DNA of 47,897 bases from an uncultured Porphyromonadaceae bacterium (GCA_947174235.1 CAMWID010000019.1:1-47897); one strand, 5' to 3'; positions 1-8,168 are shown, counted from the stretch's first letter. Notes: generated from the letters alone by a model not told the origin. A program made the numbers and translations.

Positions 1-35
1 ATGTTCTCGCCCTCTTTTACTTGTACGATAATCAT
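1..35 (-). CDS. rpsU: 30S ribosomal protein bS21, N-terminal fragment (cut by window edge)
   Basis: The first 35 bases, read on the minus strand, open with ATG and encode MIIVQVKEGENI, the characteristic N-terminus of Bacteroidota bS21. Only 11 full codons are inside the window; the rest lies to the left. bS21 binds the 30S subunit near the 3' end of 16S rRNA, and in Bacteroidota it is known to help hide the anti-Shine-Dalgarno sequence. No AGGAGG-like sequence lies in the 20 bases before the start, although a strong one has been described for rpsU in some Bacteroidota. The gene has its own promoter, so it is probably independent of the sugar genes upstream. The call rests on a short but distinctive motif. 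Confidence 0.8.
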   Translation of the reverse strand, partial: MIIVQVKEGEN

Positions 36-125
36 TTGTTATGAGTTACTTTGTTTTTGTTAATTTTTCAGATTTTGTGTTATGCAATGTCCTGCCGGGG
101 AGATCCGACGGGGTATTTGCGGTTG

Positions 126-157
126 CAAAATTAGTCAAACTAATTTGTTTGACAAAA
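126..157 (-). promoter_or_regulatory. rpsU promoter with inverted repeat in the spacer
   Basis: On the minus strand TAATTTTG (133 to 126) matches the Bacteroidota -7 consensus TAnnTTTG, and TTTTG (157 to 153) matches the -33 element. The 19-20-base spacer is a perfect inverted repeat, GTCAAAC-TAATTT-GTTTGAC (134-153), a plausible operator. The expected transcript starts near 120, giving a leader of about 85 bases before rpsU. Confidence 0.6.
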
Positions 158-253
158 TTTTACGGCTTTTTTTTGATTGAGGAGGCGTTTTTTGTCTTTA
201 AAGCCGCTACTCATGGGGATAATGATGCGTACGGTGCGATATTTTGATCCGTA

Positions 254-1357
254 TCAGGGCTTCCATTCGTTTATGGCGCTTATGATATATGATGTGGTCT
301 CTTCGCTTTGTACGGGAGAAATCGGCAGCGACAGTTCATGGGAGTGTATGCTTTCCGTTATGGGGTAAGTATGTTCAGACCATTCTTTATAACATTCTTG
401 CCTGTGGGGTGGGATAGGGTAATGTATAAGCGTGGATATTCCATGTTGAGACAGGTGGCTCATAAGTTCGCCACGCTTTTCGCATAGTATCGGAAACAGG
501 TGATAGACATTGGCGTCGGGAGCGCAGCATGACGGCAAGGTTATGGCAGGGTTTGTTATGCCGGAAATATATTGACCTGCAATTTTTTTTCTATGAGAGT
601 TGTCGGCGTCAAGATATTTCAATTTTACCCTAAGCACCGCCGCCTGAATTTCATCAAGTCGGGAATTAATCCCTTTCATGTGAAATATGTATTTTTTATC
701 CGACCCATAATTGGCGAGAGCCCTGACAGTTTCCGCGAGCGCGGTGTCATCGGTTGTAACCGCGCCGCCGTCTCCTATGGCGCCGAGATTTTTACCGGGG
801 TAGAAACTGTGGGCGGCGGCATTGCCGAGAGATCCGGTGCGCCGTCTGTTGAACAGGCATCCATGTGCCTGGGCGTTGTCTTCAATAAGGAGGAGATCAT
901 GTCTTTTGCAAATATCACCTATTTTGTCAGTGTATGCGCATCTTCCATAAAGGTGGACAATCATTATCGCTCTGCAACGCGAGGTTATCGCCTCCTCGAT
1001 TTTGTCGGGATCGATCTGCAGTGTGCGCGGATCAGGTTCTACGAGAACCGGCTGCAGTCCGTTCTCGGAAATTGCGAGTATTGTGGCAATATAAGTGTTG
1101 GCGGGGACGATCACCTCATCTCCCGGATTTATTATCCCGAGTTCCCGGTAGGCACGGAGAATGAGAGTCAGGGCGTCAAGCCCGTTGCCGCATCCTATCG
1201 CGTGGCGTGTGCCGATAAAGCGTGCGTACTCGGATTCAAACTGCCGGCATTCCTCCCCGAGGATATACCATCCGGATTCTGCCACTCTGTTGACCGCTTC
1301 CATTATTTCATCGGAATGGCGGTTGTTGATTGTTTTCAGATCAAGAAACGGAATCAT
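254..1357 (-). CDS. DegT/DnrJ/EryC1-family sugar aminotransferase (FdtB-like)
   Basis: A 367-residue PLP-dependent aminotransferase. It has the family's N-terminal IPFLDL start, the GCGNGLDAL cofactor-binding stretch near residues 55-63, the EDNAQAHG motif near 159-166 (Asp to the pyridine nitrogen) and the Schiff-base lysine K189 in [14 protein letters not shown]. The closest function I recognise is conversion of a dTDP-3-keto-6-deoxyhexose to the 3-amino sugar (FdtB/QdtB type), using glutamate as amino donor. It is the last gene of a minus-strand run with two ketoisomerases and an acyltransferase, which supports that role. The exact sugar (Fuc3N, Qui3N or other) cannot be read from sequence. 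Full length, with no damaged motif seen. Confidence 0.88.
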   Translation of the reverse strand: MIPFLDLKTINNRHSDEIMEAVNRVAESGWYILGEECRQFESEYARFIGTRHAIGCGNGLDALTLILRAYRELGIINPGDEVIVPANTYIATILAISENGLQPVLVEPDPRTLQIDPDKIEEAITSRCRAIMIVHLYGRCAYTDKIGDICKRHDLLLIEDNAQAHGCLFNRRRTGSLGNAAAHSFYPGKNLGAIGDGGAVTTDDTALAETVRALANYGSDKKYIFHMKGINSRLDEIQAAVLRVKLKYLDADNSHRKKIAGQYISGITNPAITLPSCCAPDANVYHLFPILCEKRGELMSHLSQHGISTLIHYPIPPHRQECYKEWSEHTYPITESIHSHELSLPISPVQSEETTSYIISAINEWKP

Positions 1358-1367
1358 GGCGTAAGGG

Positions 1368-2348
1368 TTATTTATGGTCAGAAAGGTTTATAAGGTAGGT
1401 GTCATAGCATATGGCTCTCGCGCCAAATCCCTCTTTCTGATATATGAGAGATTCATTAAGAATCATGCCGCCGTTTTCATTGGATGTGCCGAAATCAAAA
1501 TACATGATGTCGGAGAATACTGTATTTATTAGGTGGTCGAAAATGAGGTCAAGCGCACCTGATGATTTCCCTTCTGGAGATGCCGATATGTACTGGCAAT
1601 GCGCTACCGAAGGTGTGGCGTATATTACAGTTCCCGCGATCATCTCTCCATCATTAAAAGCCCCGAATAGTCTTATGTTGGAAGGGAATTTGTTTGCGAG
1701 CATTTCTATTTCATCGGCGGAATGTACCGGGGATGCTCCATATTTATCATTGAGATTGGCGGAAAGAAGATTCCAGAATGTTTTGAAATCGGAGGTTTCG
1801 GAAACGGAAACACCGGCACGCAGCGCTTTCCTTATACCGCTTTTGCGGATATTACGGAATTTGACGCGTCGTTCATTTGATATCACAGACGCCACATTCC
1901 GAGCTGTCAGGGTTGCCCCGTTCCGGAACAATGCGTAAAGATCTTCTTCTGCAGGAAGAGTGTGATATATGTGAGGTATCGGTTTGTATATTATCTGTCT
2001 GATTCCTTCGCGTCTGAAATGGTTTATAAACAGTTCGGTGATATGGAGTATGTCTGCCACGGTGCTTCCGGCACTCATGACAAGTCCGCCGTAGGTCAGA
2101 CCGGCGTGACTGCATATCTTGTCGCCAGATCTTGAGGCAGGCAGGAGGGCATATATTTTCCCTTTACGATAGAATATGAGGGACGAGTCGGCAAATCTGT
2201 CGGCGTGGTAGTCCATATAATCCCGCGACAGTATGAACGTGGCGTTTTTGGATGATGCCACGAAGTCATCCCATTCCTTCTTCCTGGATATGGAATACGG
2301 AATGATGTCAAATTCGTTGTTTGTAGAATCTCCGGGAATCATTCGCAT
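1368..2348 (-). CDS. GNAT/FemAB-like acyltransferase of the amino-sugar cluster
   Basis: A 326-residue protein resembling FemAB-like GNAT acyltransferases, the kind often annotated only as 'GNAT family N-acetyltransferase'. The C-terminal half has the expected pattern of a GNAT fold: [20 protein letters not shown] (near 225-245), a [20 protein letters not shown] helix start and a [12 protein letters not shown] strand. The start overlaps the end of the upstream ketoisomerase by 10 bases and the stop lies 10 bases before the aminotransferase, so it is almost certainly co-translated with them. By context it may acylate the amino group made by the aminotransferase (the FdtC/QdtC step), although those enzymes are usually hexapeptide-repeat acyltransferases, so the assignment is an inference. 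Confidence 0.65.
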   Translation of the reverse strand: MRMIPGDSTNNEFDIIPYSISRKKEWDDFVASSKNATFILSRDYMDYHADRFADSSLIFYRKGKIYALLPASRSGDKICSHAGLTYGGLVMSAGSTVADILHITELFINHFRREGIRQIIYKPIPHIYHTLPAEEDLYALFRNGATLTARNVASVISNERRVKFRNIRKSGIRKALRAGVSVSETSDFKTFWNLLSANLNDKYGASPVHSADEIEMLANKFPSNIRLFGAFNDGEMIAGTVIYATPSVAHCQYISASPEGKSSGALDLIFDHLINTVFSDIMYFDFGTSNENGGMILNESLIYQKEGFGARAICYDTYLINLSDHK

Positions 2349-2779
2349 TTATTGTTTCCTTTTTTTAATGCGATAAATTCGTCATATTCGCGTATGTAGT
2401 CGCTTTCATCATAGAAATCGGAAGCGAGCACCATGCACACCGCTCCGGAGGAGAAGTCTTCGAGAGTGTTCCATATGCCTGGAGTCACGAGAAGTCCCTG
2501 GTAGGGATGGTTCAGGAGGAAAGAGCGTTTTACACATCCGTCGTCGAGTGTGACGGAAAAACTTCCGCTTGCCGCGACAATGAGCTGGTGCTGTACATGA
2601 TGTGCGTGCCCGCCGCGGCTTATGCCTCCGGGGACATCGTAGAGGTAATATACGCGTTTGGTGTCAAACGGTATTGTGATTCCGTTTTCCACTACTGTCA
2701 GGTTTCCTTGCCTTTCAGTATGGTGTCGTGAAAGGCTTAGGATTGTGCAGTCGTAGACGGTGTTTCGTTTGTTCGGCAT
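2339..2779 (-). CDS. FdtA/QdtA-type sugar 3,4-ketoisomerase (WxcM-like cupin), copy 2
   Basis: A 146-residue single-domain cupin of the FdtA/QdtA family, which converts dTDP-4-keto-6-deoxyglucose to the 3-keto isomer. Family landmarks are GNLTVVENG (26-34), the RVYYLYDVPGG stretch (42-52) followed by the histidine-rich GGHAHHVQHQ, and the LLVTPGIWNTLEDFSSGAVCMVLASD block near 96-120. The start overlaps the end of the preceding copy by 43 bases; this ATG is kept because it gives the normal family N-terminus. It is paralogous to the gene just upstream (shared YDVPGG, the PGIW motif and a similar DY...Y/F end), so the pair may give two different keto-sugars or act together. Confidence 0.85.
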   Translation of the reverse strand: MPNKRNTVYDCTILSLSRHHTERQGNLTVVENGITIPFDTKRVYYLYDVPGGISRGGHAHHVQHQLIVAASGSFSVTLDDGCVKRSFLLNHPYQGLLVTPGIWNTLEDFSSGAVCMVLASDFYDESDYIREYDEFIALKKGNNKCE

Positions 2780-3180
2780 TTTGACGACAGAAAAGTTTGG
2801 AAATCCAGGATATAGTCATCGGGGTCGTATTCGGTCGAGGCGATGACAAGCGCGAGGGAATTTGTGGAGAAATTAGTGAGGGTCCTCCATATTCCGGCGG
2901 GCACATATAGACCATGGTAGGATCGGTTGAGTGAGAATGTCTGCCGGTGTTTCCCATCATCAGTTATAATGTCGAAACTTCCGGAAAGCGCGACGATAAA
3001 TTCTTCGTTGGTGTGGTAGGCGTGCCCTTCTCTCGCTTCCCCTCCGGGGACATCGTATACCCAATAGGTGCGTTTTATCCGGAAGGGTATCTCCCGTGTT
3101 TCCTCGATCACCGACAGGTTGCCACGGTGGTCAAGGAAACGGGGTAGGTTGATAATGCGGGGATACGGGTCATTCTTCAT
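2737..3180 (-). CDS. FdtA/QdtA-type sugar 3,4-ketoisomerase (WxcM-like cupin), copy 1
   Basis: A 147-residue cupin, same family as the next gene. It shows DHRGNLSVIEE (17-27), YWVYDVPGGEAREGHAYHTN with the catalytic His region, SFDIITDDGKHR, and YVPAGIWRTLTNFSTNSLALVIAS. FdtA-type enzymes isomerise dTDP-6-deoxy-4-ketoglucose to the 3-keto sugar with galacto configuration, QdtA types with gluco configuration; which one this is cannot be told by eye. The start overlaps the carbonic-anhydrase-like gene by 11 bases. Its C-terminus (CRTNETPSTTAQS) is a low-complexity tail encoded within the overlap with copy 2, which suggests that the overlap arose by stop-codon loss or tandem duplication. Confidence 0.85.
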   Translation of the reverse strand: MKNDPYPRIINLPRFLDHRGNLSVIEETREIPFRIKRTYWVYDVPGGEAREGHAYHTNEEFIVALSGSFDIITDDGKHRQTFSLNRSYHGLYVPAGIWRTLTNFSTNSLALVIASTEYDPDDYILDFQTFLSSKCRTNETPSTTAQS

Positions 3181-3685
3181 ACCATTTGGAGTACATCAGA
3201 TAGTTGCGGGCTATCTTTTCGTTCATCTCTTTCGCTTTTTCAGGCTCGACCATTTTTATGAACTTTGCTGGTGCCCCTCCCCAGAGTTCATGAGGACCTA
3301 TTTTCGTGCGGCTCAATACTACAGATCCTGCCGCCACCAAGGCTCCTTCACCGACTTCCGCATCGTCCATCACGACCGCTCCCATACCGATCAGGGCATA
3401 GTCATGTATCTTTGCTCCGTGAATGACAACGTTGTGTCCTATTGAGACATCGTCGCCTATTTCGATAGTGGATTTCTGGTAGAGCGTGTGGAGCACGCTG
3501 CCGTCCTGGATATTTACCCGGTTGCCTATTTTTATTGAGTTGACATCTCCACGTAGCACAGTGGAGAACCATACGCTGCATTCGTCGCCCATGACGACAT
3601 CTCCGATTATTGCCGCGTTGTCTGCGAGAAAGCAGTCTTTGCCAATGACGGGGGTGAACCCTCTTACTGATTTTATTATTGCCAT
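3170..3685 (-). CDS. Gamma-carbonic-anhydrase-like hexapeptide-repeat protein
   Basis: A 171-residue left-handed beta-helix protein of the gamma carbonic anhydrase / YrdA / PaaY family. The zinc-ligand histidines are visible in SVLH (near 65-68) and IGHNVVIHG (near 83-91), and the family ending GGAPAKFIK...E is present. It starts with a short unstructured segment and then about seven hexapeptide turns. Family members hydrate CO2 or act as metal-dependent hydrolases; many are untested. It is first in the minus-strand run and overlaps the ketoisomerase by 11 bases. In some gene clusters hexapeptide proteins acylate amino-sugars, but the conserved zinc histidines here point to the carbonic anhydrase group instead. 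Confidence 0.88.
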   Translation of the reverse strand: MAIIKSVRGFTPVIGKDCFLADNAAIIGDVVMGDECSVWFSTVLRGDVNSIKIGNRVNIQDGSVLHTLYQKSTIEIGDDVSIGHNVVIHGAKIHDYALIGMGAVVMDDAEVGEGALVAAGSVVLSRTKIGPHELWGGAPAKFIKMVEPEKAKEMNEKIARNYLMYSKWYEE

Positions 3686-3712
3686 GATTTAATACACAAT
3701 TTGTTTTAATGC

Positions 3713-3766
3713 TTCCGGGTGTCAGGATAAATACGCTCGTCGGTGTCCTTATCCTGACACCCGGAA
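3713..3766 (-). terminator. Long stem-loop after the aminopeptidase gene
   Basis: TTCCGGGTGTCAGGATAA (3713-3730) pairs perfectly over 18 bases with 3749-3766, leaving an 18-base loop. It lies 4 bases beyond the stop of the aminopeptidase gene (minus strand) and before the gamma-CA gene. There is no strong T tract, as is common for Bacteroidota gene ends. I read it as the aminopeptidase terminator. Confidence 0.7.
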
Positions 3767-3770
3767 AGGG

Positions 3771-5567
3771 TTATTTTTCGATTGGTTTTGTTTTTTCATT
3801 CATCCATTCCTGTTCTTCCTGCGAGAGTAGGGGGAGCAGGCGTCTTCTTACTTCGGCGTGATATTCGTTGAGCCAGTTGATTTCGTCATCAGTCATCAGC
3901 GAAGTGTCGCACAGGGAAATGTCGAACGGGAACAGGGTCATGTTTTTAAATTGCAGGAATTGTCCGAACGGGGTGGTCCGCCATGGTTCGGTCACTACAA
4001 GATTTTCGCATCTTATCCCGTATTCTCCTTCAATATATAAGCCGGGCTCGTTGCTTGTGATCATTCCGGGTTCGAGAGCCACGGGATTTTCATTGAGGCG
4101 TATGCTCTGGGGACCTTCGTGGCAGTTGATGAAGAACCCGACCCCGTGTCCTGTGCCGTGGTAATATGCCTTCCCGTCATTCCATAGGAATTGGCGCGCG
4201 AGCACGTCAAGCTGAGCCCCGCGGGTTCCGGCAGGGAATTTGATAGTAGAAAGAGCGATATGTCCTTTTAAGACGAGTGTGAAATCATGTTTTTGTTGAG
4301 AAGTAGGGTTGCCGAGGGCTATTGTTCTTGTAATGTCGGTGGTGCCGTAGGTATATTGACCGCCGGAATCCACGAGCAGCAGACCGTCTCCTTCGATGGC
4401 GACATCAGTCTCGTCGGTGGCTTCATAATGCACGATGGCGCCGTGGGCGTTCCATCCTATGATGGGAGCGAAACTTTCATCCACACATGCCGGGTCGGCG
4501 AGTCTCAATTCCCTCAGCCTTTTCCCGAGTTCCACCTCCGTAAGCTTTCCGGATGGATATTCTTTCTCCACCATCATGAAGAATTTCGTGAGAGCCACCC
4601 CATCTTTTTCCATGGCGGTGGCAAGGTTGGAAAGCATGGAGTTGTTTTTTACACTTTTCAATCTCGCAATCCCGGCGCCGCCGAAGACGGGGGTGCATCC
4701 GATATGGTCGTAGACTCCACGTGCGGTTTTCTCGGGATCGATCAGCAGACGGGTGTCCTTAGGGAGCGCGGCGACAAAATCAGTCACGGAGTCGTAAGGT
4801 CTTATTTCTATATTATATTTATTAAGGTGTGACGCGACCTCGTCGGTTATTTTGTCCTTATCGATAAAAAGAGTTTTTAAATTTTCGCTGATGTAAAGAT
4901 ATGCCACGAAAATAGGGGAGAACGCGATATCACCGGCAGTTCGCAGATTTGTAGCCCAGGCGATGTCATCAAGGGCAGATATGAGAGCGGCGTTTGCCAG
5001 TTCCGCCTTGACTTCAGTCAGGATGCGGTTCATCTTGCTGTCGACGGTTTCTCCCACTATGCTTTCGTCATGAATGAAAAGCTTGTTTTTAGGCCGTTCA
5101 GGTCGGTCAGGATAAATGTAGTCGAATTGCGGGAAATTGTCGTTGAATCTGATGTTGTTGTCGTCGAGTTCCTGCTGTAGTCTCTGGGCGTAAGCCACGG
5201 AAAACGTCATTCCGTCGATGCCCACTGTCTGTCCGGGTTCCAAGTTTTCAACAAGCCAGTCGATGAGGTCCACAGCGTCAGGTCCGTCTTCCTTCATCAT
5301 GGAAAATCCGGTGCCCTGCAGTTGTTGTGACGCCTGTATGAAATATCTTGAATCAGTCCAGCATAAAGCTTTATCCAAAGTCACTACGGCGGTGCCGTTG
5401 GTGCCGTTCTCGCTCCAGAAACCTGTGAGCCATTCTCTGCCTCTCCAATGTTGCGGCGGCAATTCAGACTGGTGAGGGTCAGTTCCGGATATTACTACGG
5501 CGTCAATGCCGTTTGATTTCATGGCGTCTCTTAGGCGCTGAAGATATTCAAGGTTTTTTTTTGCCAT
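3771..5567 (-). CDS. Xaa-Pro aminopeptidase (aminopeptidase P family, M24B)
   Basis: A 598-residue three-domain aminopeptidase P of the long type (like eukaryotic XPNPEP1). Two creatinase N-domains (about 1-300) precede the C-terminal pita-bread domain, which carries all five metal ligands: D400 (LLVDSGG), D411 (TTDITRT), H474 (GTGHGVG), E507 (NEPGLY) and E521 (GIRCENLVV). It removes N-terminal residues before proline and needs manganese; no signal peptide, so cytoplasmic. The gene stands alone, with a stem-loop terminator after it. No clear TAnnTTTG promoter could be placed in the bases just before it. The start is the ATG giving MAKKNLEYLQRL, the usual beginning for this family. Confidence 0.93.
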   Translation of the reverse strand: MAKKNLEYLQRLRDAMKSNGIDAVVISGTDPHQSELPPQHWRGREWLTGFWSENGTNGTAVVTLDKALCWTDSRYFIQASQQLQGTGFSMMKEDGPDAVDLIDWLVENLEPGQTVGIDGMTFSVAYAQRLQQELDDNNIRFNDNFPQFDYIYPDRPERPKNKLFIHDESIVGETVDSKMNRILTEVKAELANAALISALDDIAWATNLRTAGDIAFSPIFVAYLYISENLKTLFIDKDKITDEVASHLNKYNIEIRPYDSVTDFVAALPKDTRLLIDPEKTARGVYDHIGCTPVFGGAGIARLKSVKNNSMLSNLATAMEKDGVALTKFFMMVEKEYPSGKLTEVELGKRLRELRLADPACVDESFAPIIGWNAHGAIVHYEATDETDVAIEGDGLLLVDSGGQYTYGTTDITRTIALGNPTSQQKHDFTLVLKGHIALSTIKFPAGTRGAQLDVLARQFLWNDGKAYYHGTGHGVGFFINCHEGPQSIRLNENPVALEPGMITSNEPGLYIEGEYGIRCENLVVTEPWRTTPFGQFLQFKNMTLFPFDISLCDTSLMTDDEINWLNEYHAEVRRRLLPLLSQEEQEWMNEKTKPIEK

Positions 5568-5777
5568 TTTGAGAAATTAAAATTCACACCCTGTCCAACG
5601 GTAGGATGGTAAGATGAAAGTGTTGTCCCGTCTTATTGGTTAAACGGGTTCGTAAAATTAATGAATAATCTTTTAGTTTACAAATAAATTTTGTGAATGA
5701 ACGGTGATTCATAATGAGAGATGGCAAAAGTGGTTCTTCAAAATTTTTAATAATAATAAATTTTTTTGCTGAATTTT

Positions 5778-5808
5778 TTTGCGGATTAAAAAAGTTGTTG
5801 TAACTTTG
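5778..5808 (+). promoter_or_regulatory. Promoter of candidate small RNA
   Basis: TTTG (5778-5781), a 19-base spacer and TAACTTTG (5801-5808) match the Bacteroidota -33/-7 consensus. No protein-coding gene follows on the plus strand for more than 1.9 kb, so this promoter needs an RNA product. Expected start about 5814-5816. Confidence 0.65.
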
Positions 5809-5813
5809 CACTG

Positions 5814-6018
5814 AATTTGTCCGCGAATGATTTTCTCCGGTGAAAGTTCAGGAGAATTTCTGAGTCGGTAAAGAAAAAATGGCAAGTCAAAAAGCTTTTA
5901 AGTAATAGTGATATAAATTGTAAGTTAGTGGTTGAGTTAGGCAAATCAGGCTTGTGAAGGTATGACAGTCTACAAAATCACAGAACGGCGGAATGTTGTG
6001 AAACAGTCTGCCGTTTTT
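5814..6018 (+). ncRNA. Candidate intergenic small RNA of about 200 nt
   Basis: The stretch lies between a consensus promoter (5778-5808) and an intrinsic terminator (stem 5984-5992 with 6007-6015, then TTTTT). It has no credible reading frame: the only ATG-initiated frame near the 5' end is eight codons long (MASQKAFK). Local pairing near the 5' end, TTCTCC with GGAGAA around a 12-base loop (5833-5856), suggests structure. The size is in the range of 6S RNA or of orphan Bacteroidales RNAs, but I recognise no conserved core of 6S, SRP, RNase P or tmRNA, so the family stays open. Confidence 0.45.
5984..6018 (+). terminator. Intrinsic terminator of the candidate small RNA
   Basis: AACGGCGGA (5984-5992) pairs with TCTGCCGTT (6007-6015) with one G-T wobble, a 14-base loop, and is followed at once by a T run to 6018. 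It points along the plus strand, where no gene ends, which is the main support for an RNA gene here. Confidence 0.65.
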
Positions 6019-6098
6019 GTTGTTGGTGGTTTCATGTGGGGTCTTTCTGAATCAGGTTGATGGCATGTAGGCGAGTGTCATGAGGGGTGCTATTGATT

Positions 6099-6142
6099 AA
6101 GCGACAGATATATTCCCGTTGCGGAAATATATCTGTCGCTTA
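6099..6142 (-). terminator. Strong hairpin after the GlmU-like gene
   Basis: AAGCGACAGATATATT (6099-6114) pairs with AATATATCTGTCGCTT (6127-6142) over 16 bases, and the interior CCG/CGG extends it. It lies 28 bases beyond the stop of the minus-strand GlmU-like gene and most likely terminates it. It could also stop plus-strand readthrough from the small RNA. The flanking T tract is weak. Confidence 0.65.
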
Positions 6143-6169
6143 TCCGGAGAGTTGCGGCGCTGATGGCGT

Positions 6170-7375
6170 TCAGCCTTTGAAGCTTGATGCCACCTCGTAT
6201 ATCTTTTCATAGATCCTGCGGTCGGAATCATTGAGGAATACTTCCCTTCTGCTCAATACGCGTTCGGCTATCTGAAGGAATTTTTTAATCGGGACGCTGC
6301 TGAATCCTCCGGAGGGGCTCCCTTCGCTGAAGCTCGGGACAAATGCTCGTGGAAATCCGGCTCCGTACAAGTTTACGCATACTCCAAGCACTGTCGCGGT
6401 GTTTAACATGCAGTTTACTCCGATTTTTGTGTGGTCACCGATGATCGGACCGCAAAATTGGAGATCGGTGCGCATGAAGGTGTGGGAATGGTAGTTCCAT
6501 ATTCTTATTTTGGAATAGTCGTTCTTCAGGTTGGATGCGTTGACTCCGGCTCCTATGTTGCACCACTCTCCGATGACAGCGTTGCCGAGGTATCCGTCAT
6601 GGGCTTTGTTGCTGAATCCGAAAAGAATTGAGTTGTCTATTTCTCCGCCAACCTTGCAATATGGTCCGAATGTGCAGCCTCCATAGATTTTGGAGTTCAT
6701 TCTTATTTTGGCATTATCGCAAAGCGCGAGCGGACCTCTGACGGAAGATCCTTCCATTATTTCTGAATTTTTGCCGATGTATACCGGTCCGGCGGAAAGG
6801 TTTATTGTCGCGCCTTCCACGTAGGCTCCCTTTTCAATAAATAGCATTTGCCTGCCGTCTTGGTCTGTGAAATCACCGATGACTTTGTTTGAATCTGAGA
6901 GCGGGGCTGATTTTCTTCCTTTGGTCAGAAGGAAAAAGTCGTTGCGGATTTCTTCCGGGTTGAGCAGGAAGGCATCGAAAGTGTAGCGTATCCTTCTGAT
7001 TTCTGCCGAAGACTGTTTCTTCAGGAAGTTCTTGCAGGTGAAATCTGAATATCTTCCTTTGAAGGCAATTGTCTCATCGCCGTCGGTGATCGCCTCTCCC
7101 GCCGGCAATGATATGATCTCGTCGATAATGTCAGGATCCGGGAGAAGAGACCCGGATATGAATAAAGCGTTTTCCTCAGATGCGGGTTCGTTGCCGAATT
7201 TCTCTCTAAGATACTCCACGGGGAGATATCTGTATATGCCCGGGAGCATCTTCTCCCATTTTTCGCGTATCGTGAATATCCCTATTCTGAAATCAGAGAT
7301 AGGGCGTGTGAAGCTTAGCGGGAGGAGGTTCTCGTGGTTTTCGGTTGTGTCGAAGAGGATTATTTTGGTCTGCAT
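6170..7375 (-). CDS. GlmU-like sugar nucleotidyltransferase/acyltransferase (Bacteroidetes type)
   Basis: A 401-residue protein of the alternative GlmU-like family found in Bacteroidota, annotated as a putative UDP-GlcNAc diphosphorylase / glucosamine-1-phosphate N-acetyltransferase. The N-terminal part keeps the family signature LLPLSFTRPISDFRIGIFTI (about 17-36). From about residue 190 to 350 runs a left-handed beta-helix of hexapeptide turns (for example IGKNSEIMEGSSV, KIYGGCTFGPYCKVGGEI, VIGEWCNIGAGV). The C-terminus is helical. The start chosen is the ATG at 7375 giving MQTKIILFDTTENHENL; an earlier in-frame start at 7444 would lie inside the promoter. Its likely job is making UDP-GlcNAc or a related nucleotide sugar for peptidoglycan and glycans. 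Confidence 0.88.
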   Translation of the reverse strand: MQTKIILFDTTENHENLLPLSFTRPISDFRIGIFTIREKWEKMLPGIYRYLPVEYLREKFGNEPASEENALFISGSLLPDPDIIDEIISLPAGEAITDGDETIAFKGRYSDFTCKNFLKKQSSAEIRRIRYTFDAFLLNPEEIRNDFFLLTKGRKSAPLSDSNKVIGDFTDQDGRQMLFIEKGAYVEGATINLSAGPVYIGKNSEIMEGSSVRGPLALCDNAKIRMNSKIYGGCTFGPYCKVGGEIDNSILFGFSNKAHDGYLGNAVIGEWCNIGAGVNASNLKNDYSKIRIWNYHSHTFMRTDLQFCGPIIGDHTKIGVNCMLNTATVLGVCVNLYGAGFPRAFVPSFSEGSPSGGFSSVPIKKFLQIAERVLSRREVFLNDSDRRIYEKIYEVASSFKG

Positions 7376-7432
7376 ATGAATTGTCTTGATTAGAGCCTGT
7401 GCGGATGGGTGCGCACAATTCTTAAAACTGTG

Positions 7433-7462
7433 CAAAAGTAACATATTTTAAGAATTTGTCAA
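7433..7462 (-). promoter_or_regulatory. Promoter of the GlmU-like gene
   Basis: On the minus strand TACTTTTG (7440 to 7433) is preceded by TTG (7462 to 7460) at 19 bases. The 409-base gap between this gene and rpsL holds two divergent promoters, this one and that of the ribosomal operon; nothing else was recognised in it. Confidence 0.6.
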
Positions 7463-7608
7463 ATAATATATTGTTAAAAACTCTTTATGCGGCTTTTGCT
7501 GTGGTAAAATGCCGTGACTGCGGGGCTCTTGGGGAATTTTTATTTTATACCTGGCGGTGTTTCCGGAGGTGTTTTAATATTTTTTTTGATTAAAAAGATT
7601 GATAATGC

Positions 7609-7639
7609 TTGTGTAATAGGCTAATTTTCATTATCTTTG
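7609..7639 (+). promoter_or_regulatory. Main promoter of the rpsL-rplQ ribosomal operon
   Basis: TTG (7609-7611), a 20-base spacer and TATCTTTG (7632-7639) match the Bacteroidota consensus. Transcription should start near 7645, leaving a leader of about 140 bases before rpsL. The leader is AT-rich, and I could not define a convincing single structure in it. No other promoter of this quality was noticed until 23051. Confidence 0.7.
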
Positions 7640-7784
7640 CAGTGTTTTTGGAGTCTAAGTCATGATTTGTGTATTCAAATAGCTGATTTGCAGATATTTG
7701 AGATGCGCGATGGTGTTATGGCGAAAGACTTGTAATCGACAGAAACAAGTTATAAACAAATAATATCAATTTTAGAGACTAAGA

Positions 7785-8168
7785 ATGCCAACGATTCAGC
7801 AATTAGTAAGAAAAGGACGTGTGGCTCTGAAGGAAAAGAGCAAATCGCCCGCCTTGGATTCATGTCCGCAGCGCCGTGGCGTGTGTGTCCGTGTGTACAC
7901 GACCACACCTAAGAAGCCTAACTCGGCAATGCGTAAAGTGGCGCGTGTGCGTCTCACCAACGGCAAGGAGGTCAACTCCTATATTCCGGGCGAGGGTCAC
8001 AATCTTCAGGAGCATTCCATCGTGATGGTTCGCGGCGGTCGTGTCAAAGACCTTCCGGGTGTGCGTTATCACATCGTTCGCGGTACGCTTGATACCGCCG
8101 GTGTGCAGGGTCGCACCCAGCGTCGCTCCAAGTATGGTGCCAAGCGTCCGAAAGCCGCCAAGAAGTAA
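7785..8168 (+). CDS. rpsL: 30S ribosomal protein uS12
   Basis: Full-length 127-residue uS12, part of the decoding centre. The conserved [12 protein letters not shown] loop and the [13 protein letters not shown] loop are both intact. The lysines where streptomycin-resistance changes usually fall (K43 and K88 in E. coli numbering) are therefore wild type. The tail [14 protein letters not shown] is typical. It is the first gene of the long operon. A 144-base gap follows before rpsG, longer than most gaps in the operon. Confidence 0.98.
   Translation: MPTIQQLVRKGRVALKEKSKSPALDSCPQRRGVCVRVYTTTPKKPNSAMRKVARVRLTNGKEVNSYIPGEGHNLQEHSIVMVRGGRVKDLPGVRYHIVRGTLDTAGVQGRTQRRSKYGAKRPKAAKK

Noticed and set aside
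572..1393. A long open frame on the plus strand opposite the aminotransferase gene.
   Set aside because: It is the shadow of a well-conserved PLP enzyme on the other strand; its translation shows no recognisable protein pattern, and no promoter was found for it.
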